Source: Pseudomonas sp. GD04091
GTDB taxonomy: Bacteria > Pseudomonadota > Gammaproteobacteria > Pseudomonadales > Pseudomonadaceae
Direction of reading: 5' to 3'
Length of the DNA stretch: 51,208 nt
Assembly: GCF_029836165.1 (NCBI RefSeq)
Contig: NZ_JAOEBG010000033.1
Coordinates: forward strand, 1 to 51,208
Made by a program: the position numbers and the translations under genes. Each line of letters starts with the position of its first letter. The stretch's first letter is position 1. Positions 35,153 to 43,691 of this stretch are shown in pieces. A model generated the notes under the pieces. The model was not told the DNA's origin. It worked only from the letters and a program-made list of their open reading frames with translations, and made no database searches.

Positions 35153-37236
35153 AGGGGCGCTCCGTCGAGGCCGGGAGGCAGTTGCGTTTGTTCAGCGGGT
35201 TCGAGCATCACCTCGACGCCCGGCAGCAGCGCCAGGCGCAGGCCGCTCAGGGCGTGCAGCAGGTGAGTGCGGGCGTCGCCGCGTTCGTACAGTTCGTCCA
35301 GGTTCAACGCCTGGCGTGCACGCTCCATGTTGCGCAGCAGCGCGGCCGGAGCGTGCAGGCGACGGTTGGCGCGCAGGCAGGCGGCATAGTGGCTGCCGAC
35401 CTCCTCGATCACCGTGCGCAGGCGTTCGCGCGCCTGGACACCGGCACGCGGCATGTAGGCCAGCAGGTCAAGCAGGTTCAGGCCCACGCGCAGGTCGCGC
35501 AGGGCCACGCCGCTGTCCTGGCCGGTCTGCGACAGCCGCGGCAGGTGCTGCATCAGGCGGTCGAGCATCTGCACCCCGACCTGGCGGTGTTCGGCGAGCG
35601 TGGCCGGCTCGGTCATCTCGACGATATCGCGCCAGGCGAAGCGGGTCATGCGCTTGGCCGCCAGCTCCACGCCGAACGGGCGCACGACAAGGGTCCAGAT
35701 GAAGGCGAACAGCAAGCCCACGGGGCCAGCCAGGTTGGCGTTGATGAAGGTGAAGAAGTCGGCGTCGTAGGCGCCCTGGATGCTGATGAAGGTCGAGGTG
35801 TTGACGATGGTCAGCAAGGTGCCGAGGTAGAAGCGCGGCTGCACGGTCAGGGTGCCGATGCAGATGAACGGCACGGCGAAGGCCAGCACCAGCATCGGGA
35901 AGTCGTGCAGGTTGGGCAGCACCAGGAACAGGTACAGGCTGGAGAAGATCACCGACATCAGGGTCCAGAAGAAGAACCGGTAGATCTGCGGCGCCGGGTC
36001 GTCCATGGCGGCGAAGAAGCTGCACGACACAGCGGCGAGGATCACCGCGCTGGCGCCGTCGTTCCAGCCCAGGCCGATCCACAGGCCACAGGCGACGACG
36101 ATGGCGGTGACCGTGGAGAACACCGAATAGAGCATCAGGCCGCGATCGAAGAACGGTGTCAGGCGACCCAGGCGCCAGTGACGGTAGACCGCCCGCCACG
36201 GCGTGGCGTCGTCCCTGCGCAGGGCGTGCTGCAGGGTGCAGCAGTCCTGCCAGAGGTCGGCCCACTCGGTCAGGCGGTAGAGGGCGTTGGACAGCAACAG
36301 CTCGGCGCGCTGGTCGATGGCGGCGGCGCCGGGCTGCAGGCGATCGATCTGTTCGTGCAGGGCGGTCCAGCGGGCCACCGAGGCGCTGTCGGCGGTACCC
36401 TCGAGCCATTCACGGGCGTCGGCGAGCACCGGTTGCAGCTGGGCGAACTGCTCGGGTGCGCGGCCCTCCAGGGCGATCAAGGCATCGTCGAGGGCATCGA
36501 TCACCGGCAACAGGTGGATCATCCGCCCGCGCAGTTCACGGGCGTTCTTCAAGGTGTGGGGCCCGGCGCCTTCGTGGCCGAGCTGGCCGATCATCGGCTC
36601 CAGCGAGTTGAAGGCAGTGACCATCGCGGCACGCATGCCGCCGACTTTGTCGGCACCGGCTCCACGGGCGAGGTAGGTGTCGCTGTAGCGGATGGCCTCG
36701 GTGAACCAGCTGTCGGCCGCGCCAAGCACCACCGGCGCCAGCCGGCGCGGCCAGAACACCGCGCCGACCACCGCCGCGCAGACGATGCCCAGGCAGATTT
36801 CCTGGGCACGGGACGAAGCCACGTCGAACACCGCCAGCGGGTTGTCGACCACCGCCAGGGCGATCATCGGCAGGGTATAGCCGGCCAGCATCAGCACGTA
36901 GTTGTTGGCCGTGCGCAGGTTCAGCGAGAGGAACAGCAGGGTACCGGTCCACAGGGCGATGGCGATGCTCAGCAGCAGCGGCGACTGCACCAGCGGTGGC
37001 ACCAGGAAGATGGCCCCGCCGGTCCCCAGCAACGTACCCAGGGCACGGTACAGCGCCTTGGAGGTGGTCGGGCCGAGGAACGGGCTGGAGACGATGTAGA
37101 CCGTGGCCATGGCCCAGTATGGGCGCGGCAGCTGCATCAGCAGGGCGATGTACAGGGCGATCATCGACGCGGCGAAGGTGCGCACGCCGTAGAACCAGTC
37201 GCGGGCCGGGGGCACCGAGCTGAAGAAGCCGCTCAT
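35149..37236 (-). CDS. FUSC-family inner-membrane exporter (AaeB/fusaric acid resistance type)
   Basis: A 695-residue protein with two sets of about five to six membrane helices, each followed by a long cytoplasmic domain, as in AaeB. The first set begins DWFYGVRTFAASMIALYIAL and contains YWAMATVYIVSSPFLGPTTS. The second begins LMLYSVFSTVTAIVVACGLW. Relatives export aromatic carboxylic acids such as p-hydroxybenzoate or fusaric acid. The ATG at 37236 overlaps the MarR stop by 4 bp; a longer frame upstream runs through the marR gene in another frame and is rejected. Confidence 0.9.
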   Translation of the reverse strand: MSGFFSSVPPARDWFYGVRTFAASMIALYIALLMQLPRPYWAMATVYIVSSPFLGPTTSKALYRALGTLLGTGGAIFLVPPLVQSPLLLSIAIALWTGTLLFLSLNLRTANNYVLMLAGYTLPMIALAVVDNPLAVFDVASSRAQEICLGIVCAAVVGAVFWPRRLAPVVLGAADSWFTEAIRYSDTYLARGAGADKVGGMRAAMVTAFNSLEPMIGQLGHEGAGPHTLKNARELRGRMIHLLPVIDALDDALIALEGRAPEQFAQLQPVLADAREWLEGTADSASVARWTALHEQIDRLQPGAAAIDQRAELLLSNALYRLTEWADLWQDCCTLQHALRRDDATPWRAVYRHWRLGRLTPFFDRGLMLYSVFSTVTAIVVACGLWIGLGWNDGASAVILAAVSCSFFAAMDDPAPQIYRFFFWTLMSVIFSSLYLFLVLPNLHDFPMLVLAFAVPFICIGTLTVQPRFYLGTLLTIVNTSTFISIQGAYDADFFTFINANLAGPVGLLFAFIWTLVVRPFGVELAAKRMTRFAWRDIVEMTEPATLAEHRQVGVQMLDRLMQHLPRLSQTGQDSGVALRDLRVGLNLLDLLAYMPRAGVQARERLRTVIEEVGSHYAACLRANRRLHAPAALLRNMERARQALNLDELYERGDARTHLLHALSGLRLALLPGVEVMLEPAEQTQLPPGLDGAPL

Positions 37237-37691
37237 GGCGTGACGCCCGCCTCTTCGAAGGCGCGGATCACCCGCAGCGTGGCTTCGAGGTCGGCCTGGT
37301 CGATACCCTCGAGCACTTCCCGGCGCAGGCGCACCAGCTCGCCTTCGATGGATTCGGCCAGGGCGCGGCCCTCGACGGTGAGGCTCAGCGCCTTGGCGCG
37401 ACGATCCAGCGGGTCTTCGCTGCGACAGACCAGGCCGGCCTTGCACAACTGGTCGAGCAGGCGCACCAGCGACGGGCTTTCCAACCCGGCGGCCTGGGCC
37501 ACTGCCACCTGATGCACGCCGTCACCCAGGCGCACGATCATCAGCAACGGCACCGCACAGGCTTCGGAAATGCCGTAGCCGGTCAGGGCACCCTGGCACA
37601 GGCGACGCCAATGCCGGGCGGCCACGACCATGCCGCTGCTGATTTTCAGGTGCAGTGCGTCGAGGGACATGTGAGAACCGAGGATATTCAT
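37233..37691 (-). CDS. MarR-family repressor of the efflux operon
   Basis: A 152-residue winged-helix regulator. The recognition helix lies near ESPSLVRLLDQLCKAGLV and the wing carries the typical DPLDRRAKALSLT. It is the first gene of the five-gene operon, so it is expected to repress itself and the pump until an aromatic ligand binds. The start is uncertain: ATG 37691 has no ribosome site and lies inside the dyad operator. ATG 37670 (MSLDALHL, 145 residues) may be the true start. Confidence 0.85.
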   Translation of the reverse strand: MNILGSHMSLDALHLKISSGMVVAARHWRRLCQGALTGYGISEACAVPLLMIVRLGDGVHQVAVAQAAGLESPSLVRLLDQLCKAGLVCRSEDPLDRRAKALSLTVEGRALAESIEGELVRLRREVLEGIDQADLEATLRVIRAFEEAGVTP

Positions 37692-37711
37692 AGTTTGCTA
37701 ACTATCAATAT
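37690..37711 (-). promoter_or_regulatory. MarR-type operator and -10 of the efflux operon
   Basis: Perfect dyad ATAGTT-TGCT-AACTAT (37690-37705), followed upstream on the sense strand by TATATT (about 37706-37711), a good -10. The operator therefore covers the predicted transcription start, a usual place for MarR repressors. The dyad also overlaps the most upstream possible ATG of the marR gene. Confidence 0.6.
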
Positions 37712-37802
37712 ACGCCCTGCCCTCCCCCCGTCGTCAACCGGGGGTGACGTAGGGAGACGATGAAAGGTTGTTCATCTACCCGCGATCTGGCCGGATAACG
37801 CG

Positions 37803-37942
37803 ATCCCTGTAGGAGCGGCCTTGTGTCGCGAAAGGACCGCAAAGCGGCCCCAGCGATCGTCGCATCAACGCTGAAATCCCGGGGCTGCTACGCAGCCCTT
37901 TCCGACCGGTCCGACGCCTCGGCAAGGCCGCTCCTACAGGCA
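37803..37942. repeat. Class A REP pair, one unit decayed
   Basis: gcggccttgtgtcgcgaaag (from about 37816) faces a copy whose centre is altered (tttccgaccggtccgacgcc before tcggcaaggccgctcc). It lies behind the Sel1-repeat gene and ahead of the marR promoter. Confidence 0.75.
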
Positions 37943-37959
37943 CCGCGCTGAACATTGCC

Positions 37960-38772
37960 TTACGGCTGGATCTGGTCTTCCAGCTTCATGGTCAGCGCCA
38001 GCGTACTACCCAGCTTGATCGCCTGGTCTCGCCAGCCCAGGTAGCGCGCCACGTCCCGGCTGCTGAAATGCACCGCCAGCTCCTCGGCGGCCTGCATCAC
38101 TCCGGTCGCCGCCGCCAGCTCCAGCCAGTACAACGCGGCCCTGGTGTCAGCCTCCGCATGCAGCCCGTGCAGCAAGCGGTATCCCACTTCGAAGCGACAA
38201 CGCGCCTCGCCTTGCCGGGCTCCGCGCAGGAACCACTGGTAGGCTTCGCCGGGGTCGACCTGCCACGCCTGCCCGCCATCGCACACTTCCTCCTCGTACA
38301 GGTCGCCCAGCGCGGCGGCGGCCAGCGGCATGCCCCGCTCGAAGGCATGGCGGTAGTACTCGGCGGCATTGGCATAGGAGATTTCCACACCCTTGCCGAA
38401 GTAATGCTGCTGGCCGAGGTTGAACCACGCCGCGGCATTGCCCTGCAGGGCGGCCATGCGCAGCAGGTGGCCGGCCAGCACGGTATCGCCACGCCAGTAC
38501 TTGCCGTTGAGCCAGATCCAGCCCAGGTCGTTGAGCGCCGCGACATTGCCCAGCAGGGCCTGGCGGCACAGGTCGTGGTAGATCGCCTGCAGATCGACCG
38601 TTTCGTCCAGGCGGTCGATCAGGCCGAAGCGCTCGCCGCTCAACGCCTGCTGGCTGGGCATGCCGATCCCGGCGAACAACCGATGGCGCTGCCCGGGGCG
38701 AGCCGGCGCCGGGACGATCCGCTCGGGGAGAAGCCGGGCGAGCAGCGAATGGATATTGCTGGCGGCAGACAT
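37960..38772 (-). CDS. Sel1-repeat (TPR-like) protein
   Basis: A 270-residue protein without signal peptide, built of Sel1-like helical pairs. Examples are AALNDLGWIWLNGKYWRGD, AAAWFNLGQQHYFGKGVEIS and the later ARCRFEVGYRLLHGLHAEAD. Such repeats mediate protein-protein contacts; no enzyme motif is visible. I placed the start at MSAASNIH (38772), which has GAGGA at short spacing; ATGs at 38778 and 38784 are alternatives. It is divergent from a WYL-type regulator, which may control it. Confidence 0.72.
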   Translation of the reverse strand: MSAASNIHSLLARLLPERIVPAPARPGQRHRLFAGIGMPSQQALSGERFGLIDRLDETVDLQAIYHDLCRQALLGNVAALNDLGWIWLNGKYWRGDTVLAGHLLRMAALQGNAAAWFNLGQQHYFGKGVEISYANAAEYYRHAFERGMPLAAAALGDLYEEEVCDGGQAWQVDPGEAYQWFLRGARQGEARCRFEVGYRLLHGLHAEADTRAALYWLELAAATGVMQAAEELAVHFSSRDVARYLGWRDQAIKLGSTLALTMKLEDQIQP

Positions 38773-38864
38773 GTTCATCCTCATTGAACGACCCACAGCT
38801 CCAACCTCCACTGTGATGAGGCGTGATTCTGCGCGATGGCACGACAAAACCTGTCGCGAACGAG

Positions 38865-38921
38865 TTGATCTCAGGCAACCAATTGCATCTTCCTTGATCT
38901 GAGCAGGCTGTGGCCAATTGC
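38865..38921 (+). promoter_or_regulatory. Tandem imperfect repeat before the WYL-type regulator gene
   Basis: TTGATCT ... CCAATTGC at 38865-38886 recurs as TTGATCT ... CCAATTGC at 38894-38921. It lies between the divergent Sel1 and regulator genes and may be a binding site. It also covers the GTG at 38910, which argues for the later TTG start of the regulator. Confidence 0.4.
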
Positions 38922-38978
38922 CATGCCCTGCCCGTGCCGCCATCCTATGCCGGCAAGCCTAGACAAGGACGTTTCCTT

Positions 38979-39536
38979 TTGCCGTTCGCCACCACCCGCG
39001 CCACCCTCAGCCGCCAATGGGCATTGTTGCGCCAGTTGCCCAGCCGCTCCCCCGGGATCACCAGCGCCGAGCTGGTGTGGCGCCTGCGCGATGTCGGTTT
39101 CAATGTCAGCAAGCGCACGGTGGAGCGCGACCTCAACGAGCTGTCGCTGATCTTCCCGCTGGAGCGCAACGACAAGAGCATTCCCTTTGGCTGGCACTGG
39201 TCGGCCAATGCCGGTGGCGAGCTGCGCGGGAATTTCGATCTGCAGGGGTATTTGCGTGGCGAGTCGCTGCAGCCCGGCCATGGGAGCGGCATCGAATTGC
39301 AGGCGTGGGTCAGCGACCTGCTGGCACGCCGTCTGCGCGAGGCGCCGTTGACCGCCGACATGCGGCTGACTGCCCTGGAGCAGGGGCACCGATTGCGGGC
39401 GACGGTGGCGGATGGCTGGCCCTTGCGCTGGTGGTTGCTGAGCCAGGGAGATGGGCTGGTGGTGGAGGCGCCGCAGGAACTGCGTGAGGAAATCGCGCGA
39501 ACGCTGACCAGTGCAGCGGCTCAGTATCAGGACTAG
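38979..39536 (+). CDS. HTH / WYL-type transcriptional regulator
   Basis: A regulator of about 185 residues. The N-terminal HTH (ATLSRQWALLRQLPSRSPGI, then VSKRTVERDLNELSLIFPL) is followed by a short WYL-like ligand domain (LEQGHRLRATVADGWPLRWWLLSQGDGLVVEAP). WYL proteins often sense nucleotides or other small ligands. The start is taken as TTG 38979 with AGGA upstream, because homologous proteins begin at this point; a GTG at 38910 is the alternative. Divergent from the Sel1-repeat gene. Confidence 0.75.
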   Translation: MPFATTRATLSRQWALLRQLPSRSPGITSAELVWRLRDVGFNVSKRTVERDLNELSLIFPLERNDKSIPFGWHWSANAGGELRGNFDLQGYLRGESLQPGHGSGIELQAWVSDLLARRLREAPLTADMRLTALEQGHRLRATVADGWPLRWWLLSQGDGLVVEAPQELREEIARTLTSAAAQYQD

Positions 39537-39559
39537 ACCCTGAATTCGCCGCTGGCTGA

Positions 39560-39660
39560 TCTGGCCTCATCGCCGGCGAGCCGGCTCCCACACCGACCGT
39601 GCTGTCCTCAAGCCTTGCGCCATACCTGTGGGAGCCGGCTTGCCGGCGAGAGGCCGGTAC
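39560..39660. repeat. Class B REP pair between the regulator and the ABC permease
   Basis: atcgccggcgagccggctcc and tgggagccggcttgccggcg face each other with about 45 bp between. It occupies the gap between convergent genes. Confidence 0.85.
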
Positions 39661-39670
39661 AGGCAACACA

Positions 39671-40534
39671 CTAGCGCTGCATCCCCCACCGCCGCACGGT
39701 CAACCGCTCCAAGGTGTTGAACACCAGACCCTCCACCAGCAAGCCGATCAGGATCACCACCGCCAACCCGGCGAACACCTTGTCGGTGTATAGCTCGTTG
39801 CGGTTCTGGAAGATGTACCAGCCCAATCCACCCTTGCCGCTGCTGGCACCGAACACCAGCTCGGCGGCGATCAGCGTGCGCCAGGCGAACGCCCAGCCGA
39901 TTTTCAGCCCCGCCAGGATCGACGGCAACGCCGCCGGCACCAGGATATGCAGCACCAGCCGCAAACCGCGCAGGCCGTAGTTGCGCCCGGCCATGCGCAG
40001 GGTTTCGGACACGCCGAGAAAGCCCGCGTAGGTGTTGAGTGCCAGGGCCCACAACACCGAGTGCACCAGCACGAAGATCAGGCTGTTGTCGCCCAGGCCG
40101 AACCACAGCAGTGCCAGCGGCAGCAACGCGATGGCCGGCAGCGGATTGAACATCGAGGTCAGGGTGCCCAGCAGGTCACGCCCCAGCTGCGTCGAGACGG
40201 CCAGGCTGGTCAGGCCGAAGGCCAGGACGATACCCAGCACATAGCCCTTGAGCAGCACCACCAGCGAAACACCGCCCTTGGCCACCAGCTCGCCGCTGAA
40301 CAGCCCATCCCACAATGCGCTGGCGGTCTGCAGGAAGCTCGGCAACAGCAGGTCGTTGCCGGTATAGCGGGCCGCGGCCTCCCAGGCCACCGCGAGCACC
40401 ACCAGGATCACGGCCTTGCGCAGCCAGCCCTGTTGCCACAAGCGTTGCACCGCCGGCAGCTCGCGTTCCAGCGGCACCCCGGGCAGGGGCTGCAGCTGCA
40501 CTTCGTATTCCTGGCGCGCAGGTGTCGTGGTCAT
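39671..40534 (-). CDS. ABC transporter permease, sulfonate/sulfate ester type
   Basis: Inner-membrane permease of 287 residues, family of SsuC/TauC/AtsB. The EAA loop reads MAGRNYGLRGLRLVLHILVP followed by AALPSILAGLKIGWAFAWRT. AGGAG lies 9 nt before ATG 40534; the frame is open upstream but the extra residues have no relatives I recognise. It is the last gene of the operon dioxygenase-receptor-ATPase-permease, 13 bp after the ATPase gene. Confidence 0.88.
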   Translation of the reverse strand: MTTTPARQEYEVQLQPLPGVPLERELPAVQRLWQQGWLRKAVILVVLAVAWEAAARYTGNDLLLPSFLQTASALWDGLFSGELVAKGGVSLVVLLKGYVLGIVLAFGLTSLAVSTQLGRDLLGTLTSMFNPLPAIALLPLALLWFGLGDNSLIFVLVHSVLWALALNTYAGFLGVSETLRMAGRNYGLRGLRLVLHILVPAALPSILAGLKIGWAFAWRTLIAAELVFGASSGKGGLGWYIFQNRNELYTDKVFAGLAVVILIGLLVEGLVFNTLERLTVRRWGMQR

Positions 40535-40547
40535 GCTCTGGCTCCTG

Positions 40548-41411
40548 TCAGTAGGCGATGCGAATGTCGTTGAACCCCAGATCGCTGGCCTGTTGCGGCG
40601 CGTCGACCTCATCGAACAGCAGGCGATGGATGCGCCGGGCGCTGGCCTGGAAATCGCTGGCGCCCAGGCTGCGCAGGTCGTACTGGTGGCTGTGGACCTC
40701 GGCCCGCACCCGGCCCGGGTGCGGCGACAGCAGCAGGATGCGGTTGCCCACCACCAACGCTTCCTCGATGGAATGGGTGACGAACAGCAGGGTGAAACGC
40801 ACCTCTTCCCACAGCAGCAGCAGCTCTTCCTGCATCTTGCGCCGGGTCAACGCGTCGAGCGCGGCGAACGGCTCGTCCATCAGCAGGATCTTCGGTTGCG
40901 TGGCCAGTGCCCGAGCGATGGCCACGCGGGCCTTCATGCCGCCGGAAAGGGTATGGGGATAAGCATCGGCGAAGGCGGCCAGGCCGACTTTCTCCAGATA
41001 GTGCAGCGCCCGCGCCTCGGCTTCGGCGCGCTTGAGCTGGCCGGACACCAGCAACGGGAACATGACGTTCTGCTTCACCGTCTTCCAGGGTGGCAGCTGG
41101 TCGAACTCCTGGAACACCACGATACGGTCGGGCCCAGGGCCGCGCACCGCCTGGCCCTGGAGCAGGATCTGCCCTTCGCTTGGCTCGATGAAGCCGGCCA
41201 CGGCCTTGAGCAAGGTGGACTTGCCGCAGCCGGAGGGGCCGAGCAACACGAAGCGGTCGGCGCGGTCGACTTCGAAGCTGACCTGGTGGGTGGCCCGCAC
41301 CACGCGCTGGGCGGTGCGGTATTCGAGGCTCAGGTTATCCACCGCCAGCAGCGGTGGGGTGGCGACACGGCTCAGGTTGCTGGCCGTGTGGCCTGGCAAT
41401 GGGGCGGTCAT
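40548..41411 (-). CDS. ABC transporter ATP-binding protein, sulfonate/sulfate ester type
   Basis: A 287-residue ATPase with Walker A GPSGCGKS (58-65) and a Q-loop in VVFQEFDQLPPW. The signature is atypical (LSGGM), and Walker B reads ILLMDEP. It belongs to the SsuB/TauB/AtsC group; the EFDQLPPW variant of the Q-loop is common there. The C-terminal 50 residues extend past the ATPase core. The gap to the receptor gene is 6 bp. Confidence 0.88.
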   Translation of the reverse strand: MTAPLPGHTASNLSRVATPPLLAVDNLSLEYRTAQRVVRATHQVSFEVDRADRFVLLGPSGCGKSTLLKAVAGFIEPSEGQILLQGQAVRGPGPDRIVVFQEFDQLPPWKTVKQNVMFPLLVSGQLKRAEAEARALHYLEKVGLAAFADAYPHTLSGGMKARVAIARALATQPKILLMDEPFAALDALTRRKMQEELLLLWEEVRFTLLFVTHSIEEALVVGNRILLLSPHPGRVRAEVHSHQYDLRSLGASDFQASARRIHRLLFDEVDAPQQASDLGFNDIRIAY

Positions 41412-41417
41412 CGGCGA

Positions 41418-42437
41418 TCAGCTCCCTTGCAGCGGGCGTTCGTCCTGGAAGAAGTAGTCCTTCCACGACTCGGGCTTGTTCTTGATCGCACCGACCCGGT
41501 AAAGGAAGTCGGCCAGCTTGTAGGTGTTCTTCGGGGTAACGGTGAATTCGTACTGCGGATTGTCGATCAGCTTGATCAGCGTGTCGCGGTCGATCTTGGC
41601 CTTGGTCACGCGGATGTAGGTGTCGGCGGCGGCGGCCTTGTCGTTCTGGGCGAAGTCGGCGGCTTCGGCCAAGGCATCGACGAACGCCTTGTAGGTCTTG
41701 GGGTTGTCCTTGCGGAATTTCTCGGTGGCGAACAGCAGGGTCGGCGAGTTGGGGCCGAGCAGGTCGTAGCTGTTCAGCACCACGTGCACGTTCTTGTTGG
41801 CCAGCGCCTGGTCCTGGAACGGCGGGTTGGAGAAATGCCCGTTGAGCTCGGTGCCACCGGCCAGCAATGCCGCCGTGGCATCCGGATGCGGCACGGCCAG
41901 GGTGTACTTGTCGAGGCGGTTGTATTCCTTGTCGCCCCACTGCTGGGCGGCGGCGTACTGCAGGAAGCGCGACTGCACCGACACGCCGACCGCCGGCACG
42001 GCGATGCGGTCCTTGGCGGAGATATCGGCGATGGTCTTCACCTCGGGGTTGCTGCTGACCAGGTAGTACGGGAAGTTGCCCAGCGAAGCCACGGCCTTGA
42101 CGTTCTGCCGGCCCTTGGTGCGATCCCACACGGTGAGCAGCGGACCGACCCCGGCACCAGCGATGTCCACCGAGCCGGACAGCAGCGCGTCGTTGATCGC
42201 CGCGCCACCAGACAGCTGGGCCCAGTCGACCTTGATGTCGATGCCCTGTTCCTTGCCGTGCTTCTCGATCAGTTGCTGGTCACGCACCACGTTGAGCAGC
42301 AGGTAGACGATGCCGAACTGTTCGGCGATGCGGATCTGGCCTTCGGCGTGGGCCACGGTCGGGGCTGCCAGGCTGCCGAAGACCAGGCTCGCGCCCAGGC
42401 CGATGCTTGCCGCCAGGCGGCTGATGGAGTTGCGCAT
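41418..42437 (-). CDS. ABC transporter periplasmic receptor, sulfonate/sulfate ester type
   Basis: A 339-residue precursor with signal peptide ending AHA (about residue 31). The mature part opens EGQIRIAEQFGIVYLLLNVV and includes GSVDIAGAGVGPLLTVWDR and VSVQSRFLQYAAAQQWGD. The family includes SsuA and the receptor encoded next to atsK in P. putida. The substrate is probably an alkyl sulfate ester or sulfonate, inferred from the dioxygenase encoded 18 bp upstream. Confidence 0.87.
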   Translation of the reverse strand: MRNSISRLAASIGLGASLVFGSLAAPTVAHAEGQIRIAEQFGIVYLLLNVVRDQQLIEKHGKEQGIDIKVDWAQLSGGAAINDALLSGSVDIAGAGVGPLLTVWDRTKGRQNVKAVASLGNFPYYLVSSNPEVKTIADISAKDRIAVPAVGVSVQSRFLQYAAAQQWGDKEYNRLDKYTLAVPHPDATAALLAGGTELNGHFSNPPFQDQALANKNVHVVLNSYDLLGPNSPTLLFATEKFRKDNPKTYKAFVDALAEAADFAQNDKAAAADTYIRVTKAKIDRDTLIKLIDNPQYEFTVTPKNTYKLADFLYRVGAIKNKPESWKDYFFQDERPLQGS

Positions 42438-42455
42438 GATGATGTTCCTCGGTCG

Positions 42456-43355
42456 TCAGAACGGGGCGTCGCCCTGGATGGTGGTGCGGTACAGCTTGCG
42501 GCGCAGGTGCGCGGGGCAGCCGGTGGCCAGGTGGATCAGCGAACGGTTGTCCCAGAACACCAGGTCGTGTGGCTGCCAGGAGTGGCGGTAGATGTTCCGC
42601 TCGAGCACGCTCAGGGCGTACAGCTGCTGCAGCACGTCACGGCTTTCATCGTCCGGCAGGCCGACGATACGGGTGGTGAAGCCCTCGCTGACGAACAGTG
42701 CCTTGCGGCCGTTTTCCGGATGGGTACGCACCACCGGATGGATGACTTCCTGGACCTGGGCCAACTGCTCGGCGGTCAGGGTCGGACGCCAGTTGCCTTC
42801 GAACTTGGTCTCGGCGTATCGGGCGGTGTAGGAGTGGGCGGCGCTGCGCCCCTCGACCACTTTGCGCAGGGCGTCGGGCACGGCGTCCCAGGCTTTGTGC
42901 ATGTCGGCGAACAAGGTGTCGCCGCCCTCGCTGGGCAGCTCCTGGGCGTGCAGCATCGAGCCCAGGCTCGGCAGTTCCTTGTACGACAGGTCCGAGTGCC
43001 AGAACTTGCCGGCATCGCCCAGGCCGACGTTGCGACCCTCCTCGACGATGTTGGAGACGATCAGGATCTCGGGATGGCCGGCGAGCAGGAACTGCTTGAG
43101 CACATGGATCTGCAGCTCGCCGAAACGGCGGCTGAAAGCAATCTGCTGTTCGGGGGTGATGCGCACGTTACGGAACACCAGGACGTGATGGTCCAGGTGG
43201 GCGCGGTGGATGCGGGTGAAATTTTCGGCGTTGACCGGCCGGGACAGGTCGAGGCCGACGATCTCGGCGCCGACGGCGCCGGGGAACGGGCGGATTTCAA
43301 AGGATTGCGGCAGGGCGCTGTCGATGCTCGACAAGGCGTTCGAGGCGGCTGGCAT
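42456..43355 (-). CDS. atsK: Alkylsulfatase/TauD-family alpha-ketoglutarate dioxygenase (AtsK-like)
   Basis: Fe(II)/2-oxoglutarate dioxygenase of 299 residues that in P. putida AtsK splits alkyl sulfate esters into an aldehyde and sulfate. The iron triad is H120-x-D122 (FWHSDLSY) and H275 (DNRSLIHLA); the 2-oxoglutarate Arg is at 290 (KLYRTTIQGD). It resembles tauD in this window in fold, with a 23-residue longer N-terminus and a distinct substrate region. GGGAG precedes the ATG. First gene of the operon, with two dyads in the upstream region. A substrate other than alkyl sulfates is possible. Confidence 0.8.
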   Translation of the reverse strand: MPAASNALSSIDSALPQSFEIRPFPGAVGAEIVGLDLSRPVNAENFTRIHRAHLDHHVLVFRNVRITPEQQIAFSRRFGELQIHVLKQFLLAGHPEILIVSNIVEEGRNVGLGDAGKFWHSDLSYKELPSLGSMLHAQELPSEGGDTLFADMHKAWDAVPDALRKVVEGRSAAHSYTARYAETKFEGNWRPTLTAEQLAQVQEVIHPVVRTHPENGRKALFVSEGFTTRIVGLPDDESRDVLQQLYALSVLERNIYRHSWQPHDLVFWDNRSLIHLATGCPAHLRRKLYRTTIQGDAPF

Positions 43356-43474
43356 TGTTCACTCCCACGCAGTGCGCGACTTCAGGGCGCGCAACGATCG
43401 GAAACGCACGGGGACTGCCCGTGTGGGTTCGAGTCGTGCGGCGCGCCGATTGGTCGGCGGGTACGCAGTGGGGG

Positions 43475-43488
43475 TGACTATAAAGTCA
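43475..43488 (-). promoter_or_regulatory. Dyad upstream of the AtsK-like operon
   Basis: Perfect TGACT-ATAA-AGTCA, about 120 bp before the ATG of the dioxygenase. A second dyad with arms CCGT/ACGG lies about 20 bp further upstream (43509-43517). Confidence 0.4.
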
Positions 43489-43554
43489 TAAGAACATGAT
43501 TTTAAATACCGTTACGGCATATCCATATGAAGGGTCGCACTTCAGGCCATGCAC

Positions 43555-43683
43555 TGTCCTGCCGGAGCGGCCTGTGTCGCGAAAGGGCCGCAAAGCGGCC
43601 CCGGCAATTTCTGTCTCGACGTAGATCCTGGGGCTGCGTTGCAGCCCTTTCGCGACACAAGGCCGCTCCTACAGGGATCGCGC
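43555..43683. repeat. Class A REP pair behind lapC
   Basis: gcggcctgtgtcgcgaaagg (one base shorter than other copies) and ctttcgcgacacaaggccgc facing each other across about 70 bp. Confidence 0.85.
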
Positions 43684-43691
43684 AGAGACGA

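Larger units (their letters stand above)
43356..43691. other. Intergenic region atsK-like operon to lapC (336 bp)
   Basis: Upstream of atsK lies a block with two dyads: TGACT-ATAA-AGTCA (43475-43488) and CCGT-T-ACGG inside an imperfect 15-bp palindrome (43506-43520). Both suit operators of the sulfur-controlled operon. The part next to lapC holds a REP pair (43555-43683). No ORF with coding character. Confidence 0.55.

Noticed and set aside
42456..43355. Calling the second dioxygenase a duplicate of tauD
   Set aside because: Only the metal and 2-oxoglutarate residues and general fold are shared; the N-terminus and substrate region differ and its transporter is a separate lineage.
40416..43499. 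Plus-strand open frame of 1027 codons opposite the AtsK-like operon
   Set aside because: Mirror of four good minus-strand genes with conserved motifs; the translation is repetitive and shows no family.
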